A stretch of DNA of 64,000 nucleotides from Myxococcales bacterium (GTDB lineage: Bacteria > Myxococcota_A > Polyangia > Polyangiales > Ga0077539): positions 150,395-214,394 of the forward strand of contig JAEUKI010000067.1 of assembly GCA_016793325.1 (NCBI GenBank). The letters run 5' to 3'. Shown here piece after piece: positions 17,447 through 27,227 of this stretch. Numbering within the stretch: position 1 is the stretch's first letter; the number at the start of each line of letters is the position of its first letter. The translations under genes were made by a program, and so were the position numbers. The notes under the pieces were generated by a model, which was not told the origin of the DNA, made no database searches, and saw nothing but the letters and a program-made list of their open reading frames with translations.

Positions 17447-17629
17447 GCAGCGTGTCACGAGGGAGGGTAGTCGATCGAGCGCGACGATTCCGCGCTCATC
17501 GTGCGGAATTTTCTGCGCTCGAAAGCGTCGATCCGCTGCGCGAACGGCGATGGATCGATCGATCGAGGGGCACACAATGCGGGCTCGACGAGCGAGCCGA
17601 GGGTCCCTTCTCGAGGAGAGACAACGAGA

Positions 17630-19174
17630 ATGAAACGACGATTCGTGCAGATTGCGGCGTTGGTGGCGAGCTCTGCGAGCGCTTCTGCGTTCGCGCAGGT
17701 GACGGTCAACGCGCAGCTCGGAGCGACCGTGCAAGCCGCGCCTCCTCCTGCGATCGCTGAAGCGCAGCCGCCTTCGCCCGGACCAGGGTTTTCGTGGGTC
17801 GCTGGCTACTGGAGCTGGAGCGGCTCGCGCTACGTCTGGACGCCTGGACACTACGAGCAAACGCCCGCGACCGCGCAGCGATGGGAGCCTCCGCAGTGGG
17901 AGCGCGTCGGCAATGGACATCGATTTCGTCCAGGAGGATGGCGAGGCGCGAACAACGTCGTCGTGCAGGCGCCATCGCAGCCGTCGCAGACCGTGAACCT
18001 GCAAATTCCCACGCAGATCGCGGGCACTTCGTCCCTCGCGATCGCGACCCCCGTGACGACCGCCGCTGTGGCGCCGCCCGCGAACGTTCAAGAAGCGCAG
18101 CCGCCGTCGCCGGGGCCGCGCTACGTGTGGGTCGCTGGCTTCTGGAATTGGAACGGGACGCAGTACGCGTGGGTTCCGGGGCGCTGGGAGCTTCCGCCCG
18201 AGCAGAGTGATGGTTGGGATCCACCGCAGTGGGAGCGCGATGGATCCAACTATCGCTACCGCCCCGGTCGATGGCGCGGGCGCGGCAACGCCGTCGTGCA
18301 ACCGTTGCCGAGCGTGCAGGTCGTCACCGTCGCGCAGCCCGCCGCGACGCCCGCCGTCAACATCACCGCCGCCACGGCGCCTCCTGCGCCCATCGCCGAG
18401 ACGCAGCCTCCTTCGCCGGGCGCGAACTATCTCTGGGTCGCAGGCTACTGGAGCTGGAACGGGTCGCAGTACGCGTGGACCGCTGGGCGTTGGGAGCAAA
18501 AGCCCGCGCAAGCCGACGCGTGGGAGCCTCCGCAGTGGCAGCGCGAAGGGCGCGGATGGCGCTTTCGCGCGGGACGTTGGCGAGGACAGAACAACGCGAC
18601 CGTGCAAACGACGCAGGTCGTTCAGGCGGTTCCTGTGGCGACGACCACCGCGGTTCCGACTGCGGTCGTGACGACGGCTCCGCCAGCGGTGGTGCAAGAA
18701 GCGCAGCCGCCCTCACCGGGCCCAGGCTACACGTGGGTCGCGGGCTTCTGGACCTACAACGGAACGCAGTACACCTGGACCGCGGGCCACTGGGAGCAAC
18801 CGCCCGTCGCAGACGCGCAGTGGACCGAGCCGCAGTGGGCCCGCGAGGGAAGCGGCTTTCGCTTCATGCCGGGTCGATGGCGCCGACGCGACGAAGCGCA
18901 AGCCAACGCGCCGCAGCCCGTCGCGCTCCCGCCTCCGTCGGGACCGATCGAGACGTCGCAGCGTCCACCCCCGCGCGGACGGTTCGAACGCCCGGGACGA
19001 AGCCCCCAACGCGGCATGATCTGGGTCGCGGGCTACTGGAATTGGAACGGCTCGCAATACGAATGGGTCGCTGGCCGTTGGGAAGCCCCGCCCCGCCCGC
19101 GCGCCATCTGGGTCGCTCCGCAGTGGCGGCCCGGCGGCGCAGGGTGGCGCTTCAGCCCGGGCCGCTGGCGCTGA
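17630..19174 (+). CDS. Secreted WxxGxW-repeat protein with five repeats
   Basis: The 514-residue protein has a signal peptide ending in SAFAQ and a GAGGAGAG ribosome site at 17613-17620. The mature protein is five units of about 95 residues. Each has a Pro-rich entry (EAQPPSPGPGF), a WVAGYWSWNGSQYVWTPGHW-like core and an EPPQWxRxGxxxRFRPGRWR exit. Tandem YxWVxGxW repeats occur in proteobacterial envelope proteins of unknown role. High identity between units suggests recent duplication. The last unit is shorter and ends the protein at GRWR. Confidence 0.85.
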   Translation: MKRRFVQIAALVASSASASAFAQVTVNAQLGATVQAAPPPAIAEAQPPSPGPGFSWVAGYWSWSGSRYVWTPGHYEQTPATAQRWEPPQWERVGNGHRFRPGGWRGANNVVVQAPSQPSQTVNLQIPTQIAGTSSLAIATPVTTAAVAPPANVQEAQPPSPGPRYVWVAGFWNWNGTQYAWVPGRWELPPEQSDGWDPPQWERDGSNYRYRPGRWRGRGNAVVQPLPSVQVVTVAQPAATPAVNITAATAPPAPIAETQPPSPGANYLWVAGYWSWNGSQYAWTAGRWEQKPAQADAWEPPQWQREGRGWRFRAGRWRGQNNATVQTTQVVQAVPVATTTAVPTAVVTTAPPAVVQEAQPPSPGPGYTWVAGFWTYNGTQYTWTAGHWEQPPVADAQWTEPQWAREGSGFRFMPGRWRRRDEAQANAPQPVALPPPSGPIETSQRPPPRGRFERPGRSPQRGMIWVAGYWNWNGSQYEWVAGRWEAPPRPRAIWVAPQWRPGGAGWRFSPGRWR

Positions 19175-19453
19175 GAGCCTCGATTCGCGCATCGCGGCGC
19201 GCGTCGCTGCGCAATCCGCGGAGGGCGAGCGCTGCGCGACTTGCGCAGCACACAGAATCAAAGCGCTGATCGTGTCGATCCGCGGCTCTGCGCGAGGACG
19301 AGGCGGGTGGCACGCTTCGAGCACACGACGGCGCCGAAGAGATTCGCTGTTGATGCACTCACCCGTCGAGACGCGCTGCGCGCGACACACGATCGCGCTC
19401 GAGCGCACCCTCCCAACGCAGCCGCGCGAGCGCGCGACAGGAGCGCGATCGCT

Positions 19454-20734
19454 GTGAGGGAGGGGTTCGTCGCGCGCTGCGTTCGTTGCGGGGCGCCGCA
19501 CTCGCTCGCGCTGCTCGACGCGAGCGCGCGCTGCGCGCACTGCGGCGCGATCGATCCCTTGGGCGACGAGGCCCGCGCGCGCGTCGAAGCCGCGGCGGAC
19601 AAGGTCTCGCGCCTCGCGTGGCGCGAGCAACACGCGCAGCGCAAGCACGAAGACGCCTCGCTCGAGTCGGGGCTGTTGATGGGCCTGTTCGGCGGCGTCT
19701 CGTGGCTCTTGTTCGGAGGAATCGCCTTCGCGATGGTCTTCTCCGAGAAGCCCGAGGCGATGGGGCTCGTCGAGCTCTTGGGCACCTCGCAATCCGCCAG
19801 CGGAAACACCGCCGAAATGGGCGTCGTGATGGCATGGTGGCTCCTCGTGCTTCTGCTCGCGGGCCTGGGCGCGACGGTGTTCTTCTCGTTTTCGCTGCTG
19901 TTCTACCAGCGAAAGCCGCTCGCTCCGCTGCGGGCGCTCCCGCCGCTCGACGCGAGCTCTCCGCCTCGCTGTCACCTGTGCGGCGGCGGGCTCGCGGCGG
20001 GAGGGCTCGCGCGTCGCTGTCGCTATTGCGGCGCGAGCAACCTCGTCGACGGGCGGTCGTTCGACGCGCAGATCGACGCGCTCTCCGAGCAGCTCTCGGT
20101 GATCGATCACGCCCTCGTCGAGCGGGCGATCCCGATCGGGCGATCGATCGACTCGATGGTGAAATTCTCTGCGTTCTTTCCCATCGCGTTGCTGCTCTTC
20201 TTTCCGCTCACGATGGTGGGGACGCCGCGGACGATGCCCGAGCTTCTGCCCGCGCTCGCCGTGATCTGGGCGCTCGCGTTCGTGGCGATCCTCTTGTGGC
20301 TCTCGCGGTTCAAGAGCCACGCGCGCCACGTCAGCGACGTCGCGTGCGGCGACGCGGTGCTCGTTCGGGGGCGGCCCTTCGTCGTGCGCGCGCTCGTCGA
20401 GGCCAAGACCAACGGGCTCGTCCCATCCCAGCGATTGCTCTTGCTCGAACCACGGTCGGGGTCGAACGACTGGCTCCTCGTCGACACGCAGTGGCGCTCG
20501 CTCGAAGAGGGGCACCGCGCGCTCGCGCTCGCGCGTCCGACAGAGCCACGAGCGCCGAGCGCGCAGAGCGTCGTCGTGCCTCTCGTGTTCGTCGACGCGC
20601 ACGGCGTCGCGACGCCGTGGACGGCGGTGACGGGGCCCGAGATCGCGCTCTGTCAGGGCGCGAACGCGACGAGCGCGCCTGCGTGGATCGGTCGATGGAC
20701 GCCGCTGCACGGCGAAGCGGTCGTCCTCGTGTGA
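19454..20734 (+). CDS. Membrane protein with two zinc ribbons
   Basis: I chose GTG 19454 because it puts the first zinc ribbon (CVRC...CAHC) at the N-terminus of a 426-residue product. Hydrophobic segments lie around residues 70-92, 122-146, 235-255 and 262-285. A second ribbon (CHLC...CRYC) sits in the cytoplasmic loop at about 175-195, and a C-terminal soluble domain follows. The combination of ribbons and membrane helices also occurs in the protein at 34944-36206. The function is unknown. The 279 bases upstream hold only a small inverted repeat (19232-19248). Confidence 0.7.
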   Translation: MREGFVARCVRCGAPHSLALLDASARCAHCGAIDPLGDEARARVEAAADKVSRLAWREQHAQRKHEDASLESGLLMGLFGGVSWLLFGGIAFAMVFSEKPEAMGLVELLGTSQSASGNTAEMGVVMAWWLLVLLLAGLGATVFFSFSLLFYQRKPLAPLRALPPLDASSPPRCHLCGGGLAAGGLARRCRYCGASNLVDGRSFDAQIDALSEQLSVIDHALVERAIPIGRSIDSMVKFSAFFPIALLLFFPLTMVGTPRTMPELLPALAVIWALAFVAILLWLSRFKSHARHVSDVACGDAVLVRGRPFVVRALVEAKTNGLVPSQRLLLLEPRSGSNDWLLVDTQWRSLEEGHRALALARPTEPRAPSAQSVVVPLVFVDAHGVATPWTAVTGPEIALCQGANATSAPAWIGRWTPLHGEAVVLV

Positions 20735-20741
20735 GCGACGA

Positions 20742-21626
20742 TCACGCGCTCTTCAGCGCGCTCACGACCGAGGCGAGCGCGGGGTCGCCCTTGGTCTCGA
20801 TCGCGTCGAGGTGACCGCGCACGCGGCCGCCCTTGGACACGAGGTACGACTCGAGGTGCGGCTTGACGTGCTTGGCGAAGCGCTTGGCCACGCCGTGCTT
20901 GCTCACGGTTCCCGCGCGGCCGGGGCGCGCGCTGAGCAGCACGCCCACGCGCAGCGCGAGCTCGGGGTCCTCGAGGGACTCGCGCTGCTTCGAGAGCGCC
21001 TCGATGACCTTCGCGCCCGGAGCGCTCGCGCCCGCGGCCTTCCAACGATCGACAGCGCGGTCGAACGCGGCGACGTCGAGCTCGGCCAACAGCGCGCACA
21101 CAGATTCGAGTGGAACGCGTTTTTGCCCCTTCGGCGCGATCGCGAGCCCGACGAGCTCCTCGAGCGGCGCCGCGATCGACGCCACGCTCGCCGGGTCGAT
21201 CGTGCCGACGGCCCTCAGCGCCCGACGCGCGTTGTCCGCCGCGCGACGCACGACCCAGCTCCGACGACCCGCGCTCCTCGCGAAGCCGACGAGCGCTCCC
21301 GCGGCGCGCGCGATCTTCGCGGCGTCCGTCGTCGGCGCGCGTCCTCGCTGCGGAAGCTCGAGCTTCGCGCTCGCCGCAGCGGCCCCCTTCGCGCCCGAGG
21401 GAGCGCTCTCTGCCGCGTCCGCCGCGACCTCGTGATAGCCCTCGCGCAGCTTCTCGGCGACCTTCTTCTCGTACTCTTTGCGCGCGCCATCTTCCGTGGG
21501 AAAAGCCTTCTCTTTGCGCTGTCCCGGCGTGCCCAGACGGCCGTACACCACGATGAAGTTCACGCCCTCGACGGACGCCATCCAGAACTTCGCGCTCGTC
21601 CCCTCGACGAATTCGAACCGACGCAT
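20742..21626 (-). CDS. WGR-domain protein
   Basis: The 294-residue protein starts at an ATG preceded by AGGAGG. The first ~70 residues are a WGR domain (FEFVEGTSAKFW, then VVYGRLGTPGQ), a module that binds nucleic acid in PARPs and bacterial DNA-ligase-associated proteins. A linker rich in Ala and Glu follows, then a helical C-terminal half that may hold HEAT-like repeats (LRAVGTIDPASVASIAAPLE). It converges on the zinc-ribbon gene, with 7 bases between stops. A role in DNA transactions is inferred from the domain only. Confidence 0.83.
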   Translation of the reverse strand: MRRFEFVEGTSAKFWMASVEGVNFIVVYGRLGTPGQRKEKAFPTEDGARKEYEKKVAEKLREGYHEVAADAAESAPSGAKGAAAASAKLELPQRGRAPTTDAAKIARAAGALVGFARSAGRRSWVVRRAADNARRALRAVGTIDPASVASIAAPLEELVGLAIAPKGQKRVPLESVCALLAELDVAAFDRAVDRWKAAGASAPGAKVIEALSKQRESLEDPELALRVGVLLSARPGRAGTVSKHGVAKRFAKHVKPHLESYLVSKGGRVRGHLDAIETKGDPALASVVSALKSA

Positions 21627-21750
21627 GAGACCTCCTGTCGCGCTCGGGCTGGTCGGGATTGCACGACCCGTTCGACCCGCGCGCTTCGCGTCGGGGATGG
21701 TACACCCGCTCCGACGGTGTAGTGTCGCGGATCGAAGCAGAGAACTCGAG

Positions 21751-22953
21751 ATGCCGACCGTTCACCTGAGACCAGGCCACGTTCAACCGGTGTGGACCGG
21801 CCACCCGTGGGTCTTCGCGCAAGCGATCGCCAAGGTCGACGGGCCTGCGCCCGCGGGCTCTGCCGTCGACGTGCTCGATCCGCGAGGAAATTTCCTCGGT
21901 CGTGGATTCTTCTCCCCCGAGAGCGCGATCCCGGTTCGCATCGTCACGCGAAAGCACGACGAGCCGCTCGACGACGCGCTGCTCGATCAGCGCGTGAAGG
22001 CCGCGGTCGAGCTCCGTCGCGCGGTGCTCGACCTGCCCAACCGCGAGACCGACGGCTATCGATTGATCCACGCGGAGGGCGACGGGCTCCCTGGCCTCAT
22101 CGTCGACGCGTACGGCCCGGTGCTCGCCGCGCAATTTCTCACGATCGGCATGAAGAAGCACAGCGAGTCGCTCTTGCGCTCGCTCGTCGCGCACACCGGG
22201 GCCACGACCGTGATCGAGGTCGCCTCGCCGCGACACCAGAAGATCGAGGGCTTCGAAGTGCGCGAAGGCCCAGTGTTCGGCCCCACCGTCGAGCGACTCG
22301 TGTTTCGCGAGCGCGGGTTCACGTGGAGCATCCAGCCTCCGGGCGCTCCGGGCGGCGGCGGACAGAAGACCGGGTACTACTTCGATCAACGCGAGACGCG
22401 CGCCGCGGTCGAGCAGCTCGCGCGAGGCCGTCGCGTGCTCGACCTCTACTCGTACGTGGGCGGGTTTTCGCTCGCGAGCGCCCGCGGCGGCGCGACGGAC
22501 GTGCTCGCCGTCGACAGCTCTCAGTTCGCGCTCGACTGCGCCGCCACCACCGCCGAAGGCGCTGGGTTTCGCGAGAAGATCCGCTTCCAACGCGGAGACG
22601 CGCGCAAGGTGATGGCGCAGCTCGCCGAGGACAACCAACGCTTCGACCTCGTCGTGCTCGACCCGCCGAAGCTCGCGATGGGCGCCAAGGACCTCGACGA
22701 AGCCCGCGGAATGTACCGAAAGCTCAACGCCCTCGCGTGCAAGCTCGTCGCGCCCGGCGGGCTGCTCGTGTCGTGCTCGTGCTCGCAAGCGATGACGGGC
22801 GGAGAGTTTCTTCGCGTCATCGCCACAGGAGCGCGGGACGTTCAGCGCGACGCCACGGTGCTGAGGCTGCTCGGACAGCCGCCGGATCACCTCGTGCCCG
22901 CGGCGTTTCCCGAAGGGCGCTACCTCAAGTGCGTGGTCGCGCGCGTGGGATGA
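21751..22953 (+). CDS. rlmI: RlmI-like class I SAM-dependent RNA methyltransferase
   Basis: The 400-residue protein matches the 23S rRNA m5C1962 methyltransferase family. An N-terminal PUA-like domain (GHPWVFAQAI; VDVLDPRGNFLGRGFFSP) precedes a Rossmann methyltransferase domain with SAM motif VLDLYSYVGGFSL, acidic VDSS, the DPPK motif and VSCSCSQ near the catalytic cysteines. Length and order fit the family. It starts an operon: its stop overlaps the ATG of the next gene (ATGA). Confidence 0.85.
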   Translation: MPTVHLRPGHVQPVWTGHPWVFAQAIAKVDGPAPAGSAVDVLDPRGNFLGRGFFSPESAIPVRIVTRKHDEPLDDALLDQRVKAAVELRRAVLDLPNRETDGYRLIHAEGDGLPGLIVDAYGPVLAAQFLTIGMKKHSESLLRSLVAHTGATTVIEVASPRHQKIEGFEVREGPVFGPTVERLVFRERGFTWSIQPPGAPGGGGQKTGYYFDQRETRAAVEQLARGRRVLDLYSYVGGFSLASARGGATDVLAVDSSQFALDCAATTAEGAGFREKIRFQRGDARKVMAQLAEDNQRFDLVVLDPPKLAMGAKDLDEARGMYRKLNALACKLVAPGGLLVSCSCSQAMTGGEFLRVIATGARDVQRDATVLRLLGQPPDHLVPAAFPEGRYLKCVVARVG

Positions 22954-23759
22954 ACGAGGCTCGCATGACGTACGACGCGTACCCCGATTTCGAGCAGCGC
23001 GAGGTCACGCTGCTCGGCGCCACCAAGACCGTGTTCATCAAGGGCGAGGGCCGCGCCGTGCTCGTGATGCACGAGATGCCCGGGATGCACCCGCCCGTCG
23101 CCGAGTGCGCGCGCCGCATCGTGGACGCGGGATTTCGCGTGTACATGCCGCAGCTCTTCGGGACGCCCGGCCGCCCGATGTCCCCGCTCTACTCGCTCGA
23201 CACCGTCGCGCGCGCCTGCGTCTCGCGCGAGTTCACGCTGTTCGCGCTGAAGAAGAACAGCCCCGTCACCGAGTGGCTCCGCGCGCTCGCCGCGCTCGCC
23301 CACGACGAGTGCAAGGGCCCCGGCGTCGGCGCGGTGGGAATGTGTTTCACCGGCGGATTTGCCCTCGCGATGATGGTCGACGATCGCCTGCTCGCGCCCG
23401 TGCTGAGCCAGCCCTCGATCCCCGTGGCGCTCACCAGCGCGCACAAGCGCGACCTCGGGATCGACGACGCGACGCTCGCGCGCGTCAAGGAGCGCGCCGC
23501 CAACGGCGCGTGCGTAATGGGGCTTCGCTTCACGGGCGACAAGCTCGTTCCCGACGAGCGCTTCGCGCGGCTGCGCGAGGAGCTCGGGGACAAGTTCATC
23601 GCGATCGAAATCGACTCGCGCCCGGGCAACGCGCACAACATCGACCGCATGGCCCACTCGGTCCTCTCGACGCACTACGACCACACGCCGGGACACCCGA
23701 CGCGCGAGGCCTTCGATCGGGTCGTCGCGTTCTACCGAGAGAAGCTCGGAGCGCCGTGA
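22950..23759 (+). CDS. Dienelactone hydrolase family protein
   Basis: This 269-residue alpha/beta hydrolase begins at ATG 22950, overlapping the rlmI stop; a second ATG five codons on is possible. The catalytic triad is visible as Cys in GMCFTGG, Asp in FTGDKLVPDERF and His in GNAHNID. HEMPGMHP is the substrate-loop motif of the family. Dienelactone hydrolases open lactones in aromatic breakdown, but many members have unknown substrates. It ends overlapping the next start. Confidence 0.87.
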   Translation: MNEARMTYDAYPDFEQREVTLLGATKTVFIKGEGRAVLVMHEMPGMHPPVAECARRIVDAGFRVYMPQLFGTPGRPMSPLYSLDTVARACVSREFTLFALKKNSPVTEWLRALAALAHDECKGPGVGAVGMCFTGGFALAMMVDDRLLAPVLSQPSIPVALTSAHKRDLGIDDATLARVKERAANGACVMGLRFTGDKLVPDERFARLREELGDKFIAIEIDSRPGNAHNIDRMAHSVLSTHYDHTPGHPTREAFDRVVAFYREKLGAP

Positions 23760-24163
23760 TGCGCCTCGTCGCCCGCGTCACGAGCGCTCTTCGCGCGCCG
23801 TACTCCGTGGGCCAATGCTCCGTGGACGTCACCGACGGGGCGCACACGAGCGAGGTCGCTCGCGGCCTCGCGTTCGGCGACGTCCTCGTCGACCAAAGCG
23901 GCACCCGCTCGCTCAGCGAGTTCGAAGCGACGTTGTTCGCGCCCATCGCGCCCACCGAAGGATCGCGCATCCGCGTTCGCCTGTGGCACAGCTACGAGGG
24001 CGGGACGTCGTCCCTGCGCGACCTCTGGTTCGAAGCCCGGCACAGCACCGACGGCTCGATCCTCGTGCAAAAGAGCGAGCCCGCCCCGCTCGCGGCGCTC
24101 GAGCCACGAGCGCGCGCGTATTGGCGGCTCACCATGGCCGACCGCGAACCTGTGTCCGAGTGA
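23759..24163 (+). CDS. Small conserved-looking protein of unknown function
   Basis: The 134-residue protein has an ATG that overlaps the hydrolase stop by one base, so it is translationally coupled. It is predicted mixed alpha/beta with several hydrophobic strands (SRIRVRLWHSYEGG). There is no signal peptide and no motif I can name. Its place in a three-gene coupled operon with rlmI and the hydrolase is the best clue. Confidence 0.65.
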   Translation: MRLVARVTSALRAPYSVGQCSVDVTDGAHTSEVARGLAFGDVLVDQSGTRSLSEFEATLFAPIAPTEGSRIRVRLWHSYEGGTSSLRDLWFEARHSTDGSILVQKSEPAPLAALEPRARAYWRLTMADREPVSE

Positions 24164-24190
24164 CCCGCGATCCGTGCTCTCATCGCCGCC

Positions 24191-26452
24191 GTGCGCTCGT
24201 CCACGCTTGGCCTCGTCCCCTTCTTCGCGCTCTTCGGGTGCGCGTCACCGACGCCCGCGCCGGCGCCGAATGACGCACAAGAAATCAACACAGACTCCGG
24301 CGCGCTGAGCGACGCACAAGAAATCAACACAGACGCCCCGAGCCCCGCAGATGTGCCCTCGGACACCGGGCGCAGATACGAGCCCGAGCCCTTCGTCCCG
24401 ACCGACGCCACGCGCGCGTACTGCGCGGGGCGCGACGCGGCGGCGATCGAAGCGCGCATCACGGGACTGCTCCAAACGCTCACCCCCACGCAGAAGCGCT
24501 CGCTCATGGCGGGGGCCGCGCTCGGGCGCACCGAGGACGTGTGGCTCGTGCGCGGGGTGCCCGCCCTCGGGATCCCGGGGTTTCGGATGATCGACGGGCC
24601 GCGGGGCGTCGCGGTGCTCCCGCCGCTGCGCGCGACGGCGTTTCCCACAGCGATGCTGCGCGGGGCGAGCTGGGATCCGTCGCTCGAAGAGCGCGTCGGC
24701 GCGGCGATGGCGAACGAGGCGCTCTCCGCAGGAGCGACGGTGCTGCTCGCGCCAACCATCAACATCTTGCGACACCCCCGCTGGGGTCGCGCGCAAGAGA
24801 CGTACTCCGAGGACACAACCCACATGGGTTCGATGGCCGTCGGCTTCGTGCGCGGCGTTCAATCGCGAGGCGTGCTCGCGACGCTCAAGCACTTCGCGGC
24901 CAACAGCATCGAGAACACCCGGCACCGCGTCGATGTGCGCATGGACCCGCGGACGTTGCGCGAGGTGTACCTCCCGCACTTTCGCCGCGCGATTCACGAG
25001 GCAAACGCGTCGAGCGTGATGTCCGCGTACAACAAGCTCGACGGGCTGTACTGCGACAACAACCGGCAGCTCCTCACCGAGATCCTCCGCGACGAGTGGG
25101 GCTTTCAAGGCTTCGTCGTCTCCGACTGGGTGCTCGGAACCCACGGAGCCACCCCCGCCCTCACCGCCGGCCTCGACCTCGAGATGCCCTCGCCCCTCGA
25201 GTTCGCCATGATCCCCACCGAGATCGCCAACGGAGCGCTGTCCGAGCGAGACCTCGATCGCGCCGTCCGTCGCCTGCTCCGCGCGCAGTTTTGCTTCGGC
25301 CTCGATGCTCGCACGGTGACGCGCATGCCCGAGCTGCGCGAGACCATGGCGCACCTCGCCCTCGCGCGCGAAGCCGCCCAGCGCTCGATCGTGCTCTTGA
25401 AGAACGCCACGATCGACACGGCGCCCGTGCTTCCGCTCGACGCCTCGCGGCTGCGCACCGTCGTCGTGCTCGGCCGCTCGGCCGCCGTCGCGAACATCGG
25501 CGACTACGGGAGCAGCGCCGTTCCCCCGAGCAGCGTCGTGACAACGCTGGACGGGCTTCGCGCGCGCGCCGCAGGAGCGTTCGACGTCGTTCACATCGCG
25601 TCGAGCACGCTCGACGCCGCGTCGCTCGCGGCGGTTCGCGCCGCCAGCGCCGTGGTGATCGTGACGGGGAGCCTGCACTCGGACGAAGGCGAGGCCACGC
25701 TCGGCGCAGGCGATCGCGCGTCGCTCGCGCTCGCCGCGGAAGAGGTCGCCCTCGTTCGCGCAGCTGTCGCAGAAAACCCACGCACGATCGTCGTCCTCGA
25801 GTCGGGCGCCGCGCTCGAGACCGCCTCGTGGGACGCGGGCGTGGCCGCCCTCTTGTGGGCGGGATACCCGGGCTCCCAAGGCGGACACGCGATCGCAGAC
25901 GTCCTGTTCGGCGCGGTCGAGCCGTCGGGGCGCCTTCCGTTTTCGATGCCGGTGCGCGAGGCGGATCTGCCCCCGTTCGACAACACGTCCGAGCGCGTGA
26001 CGTACGAATTCTTGCAAGGGTACAGGCACCTCCAACAGCAGCGCACGGCGCCGCGCTTCGCGTTCGGCTTCGGCCTTTCGTACTCGTCCGTCCGCTACGA
26101 ATCGATCACGCTCGCGACGCCCGACGCAGCGTCGAGCGCGCCCGAGACCTCGATCGAAGCGACCGTCACGGTGCGCAACACGGGCGCGCGACGAGCGCGC
26201 GAGACCGTGCAGCTCTACGTGAGCGCGACCGCGTCGACCACCGTGCGAGCCCCGCGTGATCTACGAGCGTTTTCACAGGTCGAAATCGCTCCAGGCGCGA
26301 CCGTCACCGTGCCGGTGCGCTTCGCGCTGAGAGACCTCGCCGTGTACGACACGACCGCGCGGCGCATGGTGATCGAGCCGACGACGTACGAGCTCCAAGC
26401 GGGCCCCGACAGCGAACGCGCGACCTTGCGCGCGACGCTCACCGTGCGGTGA
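24191..26452 (+). CDS. Glycoside hydrolase family 3 lipoprotein (beta-glucosidase-like)
   Basis: The 753-residue protein starts at GTG 24191. A leader ending in FGC suggests a lipoprotein, followed by a linker with a perfect 24-base direct repeat (DAQEINTD twice). The GH3 N-terminal barrel follows with MIDGPRG, ILRHPRWGRAQE and LKHFAANS, and GFVVSDW carries the nucleophile Asp near 311. The alpha/beta sandwich then has the GYPGSQGG region, and a C-terminal fibronectin III-like domain (GARRARETVQLYVSA) ends it. It should release sugars from beta-glycosides at the cell surface, with the exact linkage unknown. It lies 27 bases after the previous gene. Confidence 0.92.
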   Translation: MRSSTLGLVPFFALFGCASPTPAPAPNDAQEINTDSGALSDAQEINTDAPSPADVPSDTGRRYEPEPFVPTDATRAYCAGRDAAAIEARITGLLQTLTPTQKRSLMAGAALGRTEDVWLVRGVPALGIPGFRMIDGPRGVAVLPPLRATAFPTAMLRGASWDPSLEERVGAAMANEALSAGATVLLAPTINILRHPRWGRAQETYSEDTTHMGSMAVGFVRGVQSRGVLATLKHFAANSIENTRHRVDVRMDPRTLREVYLPHFRRAIHEANASSVMSAYNKLDGLYCDNNRQLLTEILRDEWGFQGFVVSDWVLGTHGATPALTAGLDLEMPSPLEFAMIPTEIANGALSERDLDRAVRRLLRAQFCFGLDARTVTRMPELRETMAHLALAREAAQRSIVLLKNATIDTAPVLPLDASRLRTVVVLGRSAAVANIGDYGSSAVPPSSVVTTLDGLRARAAGAFDVVHIASSTLDAASLAAVRAASAVVIVTGSLHSDEGEATLGAGDRASLALAAEEVALVRAAVAENPRTIVVLESGAALETASWDAGVAALLWAGYPGSQGGHAIADVLFGAVEPSGRLPFSMPVREADLPPFDNTSERVTYEFLQGYRHLQQQRTAPRFAFGFGLSYSSVRYESITLATPDAASSAPETSIEATVTVRNTGARRARETVQLYVSATASTTVRAPRDLRAFSQVEIAPGATVTVPVRFALRDLAVYDTTARRMVIEPTTYELQAGPDSERATLRATLTVR
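24272..24334 (+). repeat. 24-bp in-frame direct repeat in the GH3 linker
   Basis: Identical 24-base copies lie at 24272-24295 and 24311-24334, 39 bases apart, each encoding DAQEINTD. The AT content is higher than in the surrounding gene. It looks like linker expansion by slippage. Confidence 0.9.
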
Positions 26453-27227
26453 GCCGCTCGAGACGAGCGCGCAGCGAGCGCATATCGAGCCGAGCGGCGG
26501 CGAGCGCATGCAACGAGTGCAGATTGAGCAAAGGGTCGGCGAGCGCATGCAACGAGTGCATTTCGAGCCGAGCGTCGGGCGCATGCAACGAGTGCATGCG
26601 CATGGGCGCCGTGTGCGGCGGGGCGTCACGGGCCGAAGCGTGCCGGACGCCGAAGAGCGATCGAGACGATCGCGAGGGAGACGCGCGTGACGCGATCGCG
26701 GGTGGGACACGTGTGACGCGGTCCCGAGTGAAACACGATCAACGCGATCCCGAGTGAAACACGATCAACGCGGTCCCCGTTGGCGTAGCCAACGGGCTGG
26801 GCCGCCTCGTCTTCGAGGCTGAGATGTCCGGCGAAGCCGGACGAGCGCGCGAGCGGCGGAGCGATCGACACGACGAGCGAGCGCGCATACGCAACGTCGT
26901 TCACGCCGGCGACACAATCTACGCGGGCGAACACGTTTGCGTCGTCGATATCATCATCAACGCGCGACTCTCCGGTGGCGCTTTGCGCCACATCTCCGCC
27001 TCGTCTTCGAGGCGGCCCAGCCCGTTGGCTATGCCAACCGGGACCGCGTTGATCGTGTTTCCCACGCGATTGCGTGACGCGCGTTTCACCCGTGATTGCG
27101 TGACGCGCGTCTCCCTCGCGATCGCCTCGATCGCTCCTCGGCGTCCGGCACGCTTCGGCCCGTGACGCCTCGCCGCCGCCGCTCGGCTCGATACGCACTC
27201 GTTGCATGCGCCCGTTGCCGACGCTCT
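26453..27227. repeat. Large imperfect inverted repeat with nested direct repeats, gene-free
   Basis: The arms at about 26622-26825 and 26991-27175 are inverted copies with scattered mismatches, enclosing a central loop of about 165 bases. Sub-repeats include three GCGCATGCAACGAGTGCA copies starting at 26504, 26543 and 26579, with one inverted copy at 27195-27210, and a 26-base tandem pair near 26719-26769 containing CCGAGTGAAACACG. Short frames in both arms encode the same Arg-rich peptide because of the symmetry, so I do not call genes. It lies between convergent genes. Confidence 0.8.

Noticed and set aside
26504..26596. CRISPR-like spaced repeats
   Set aside because: There are only three 18-base units with 36-39-base spacing, the spacers resemble each other, and no cas gene is present. 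They are part of the larger inverted repeat.
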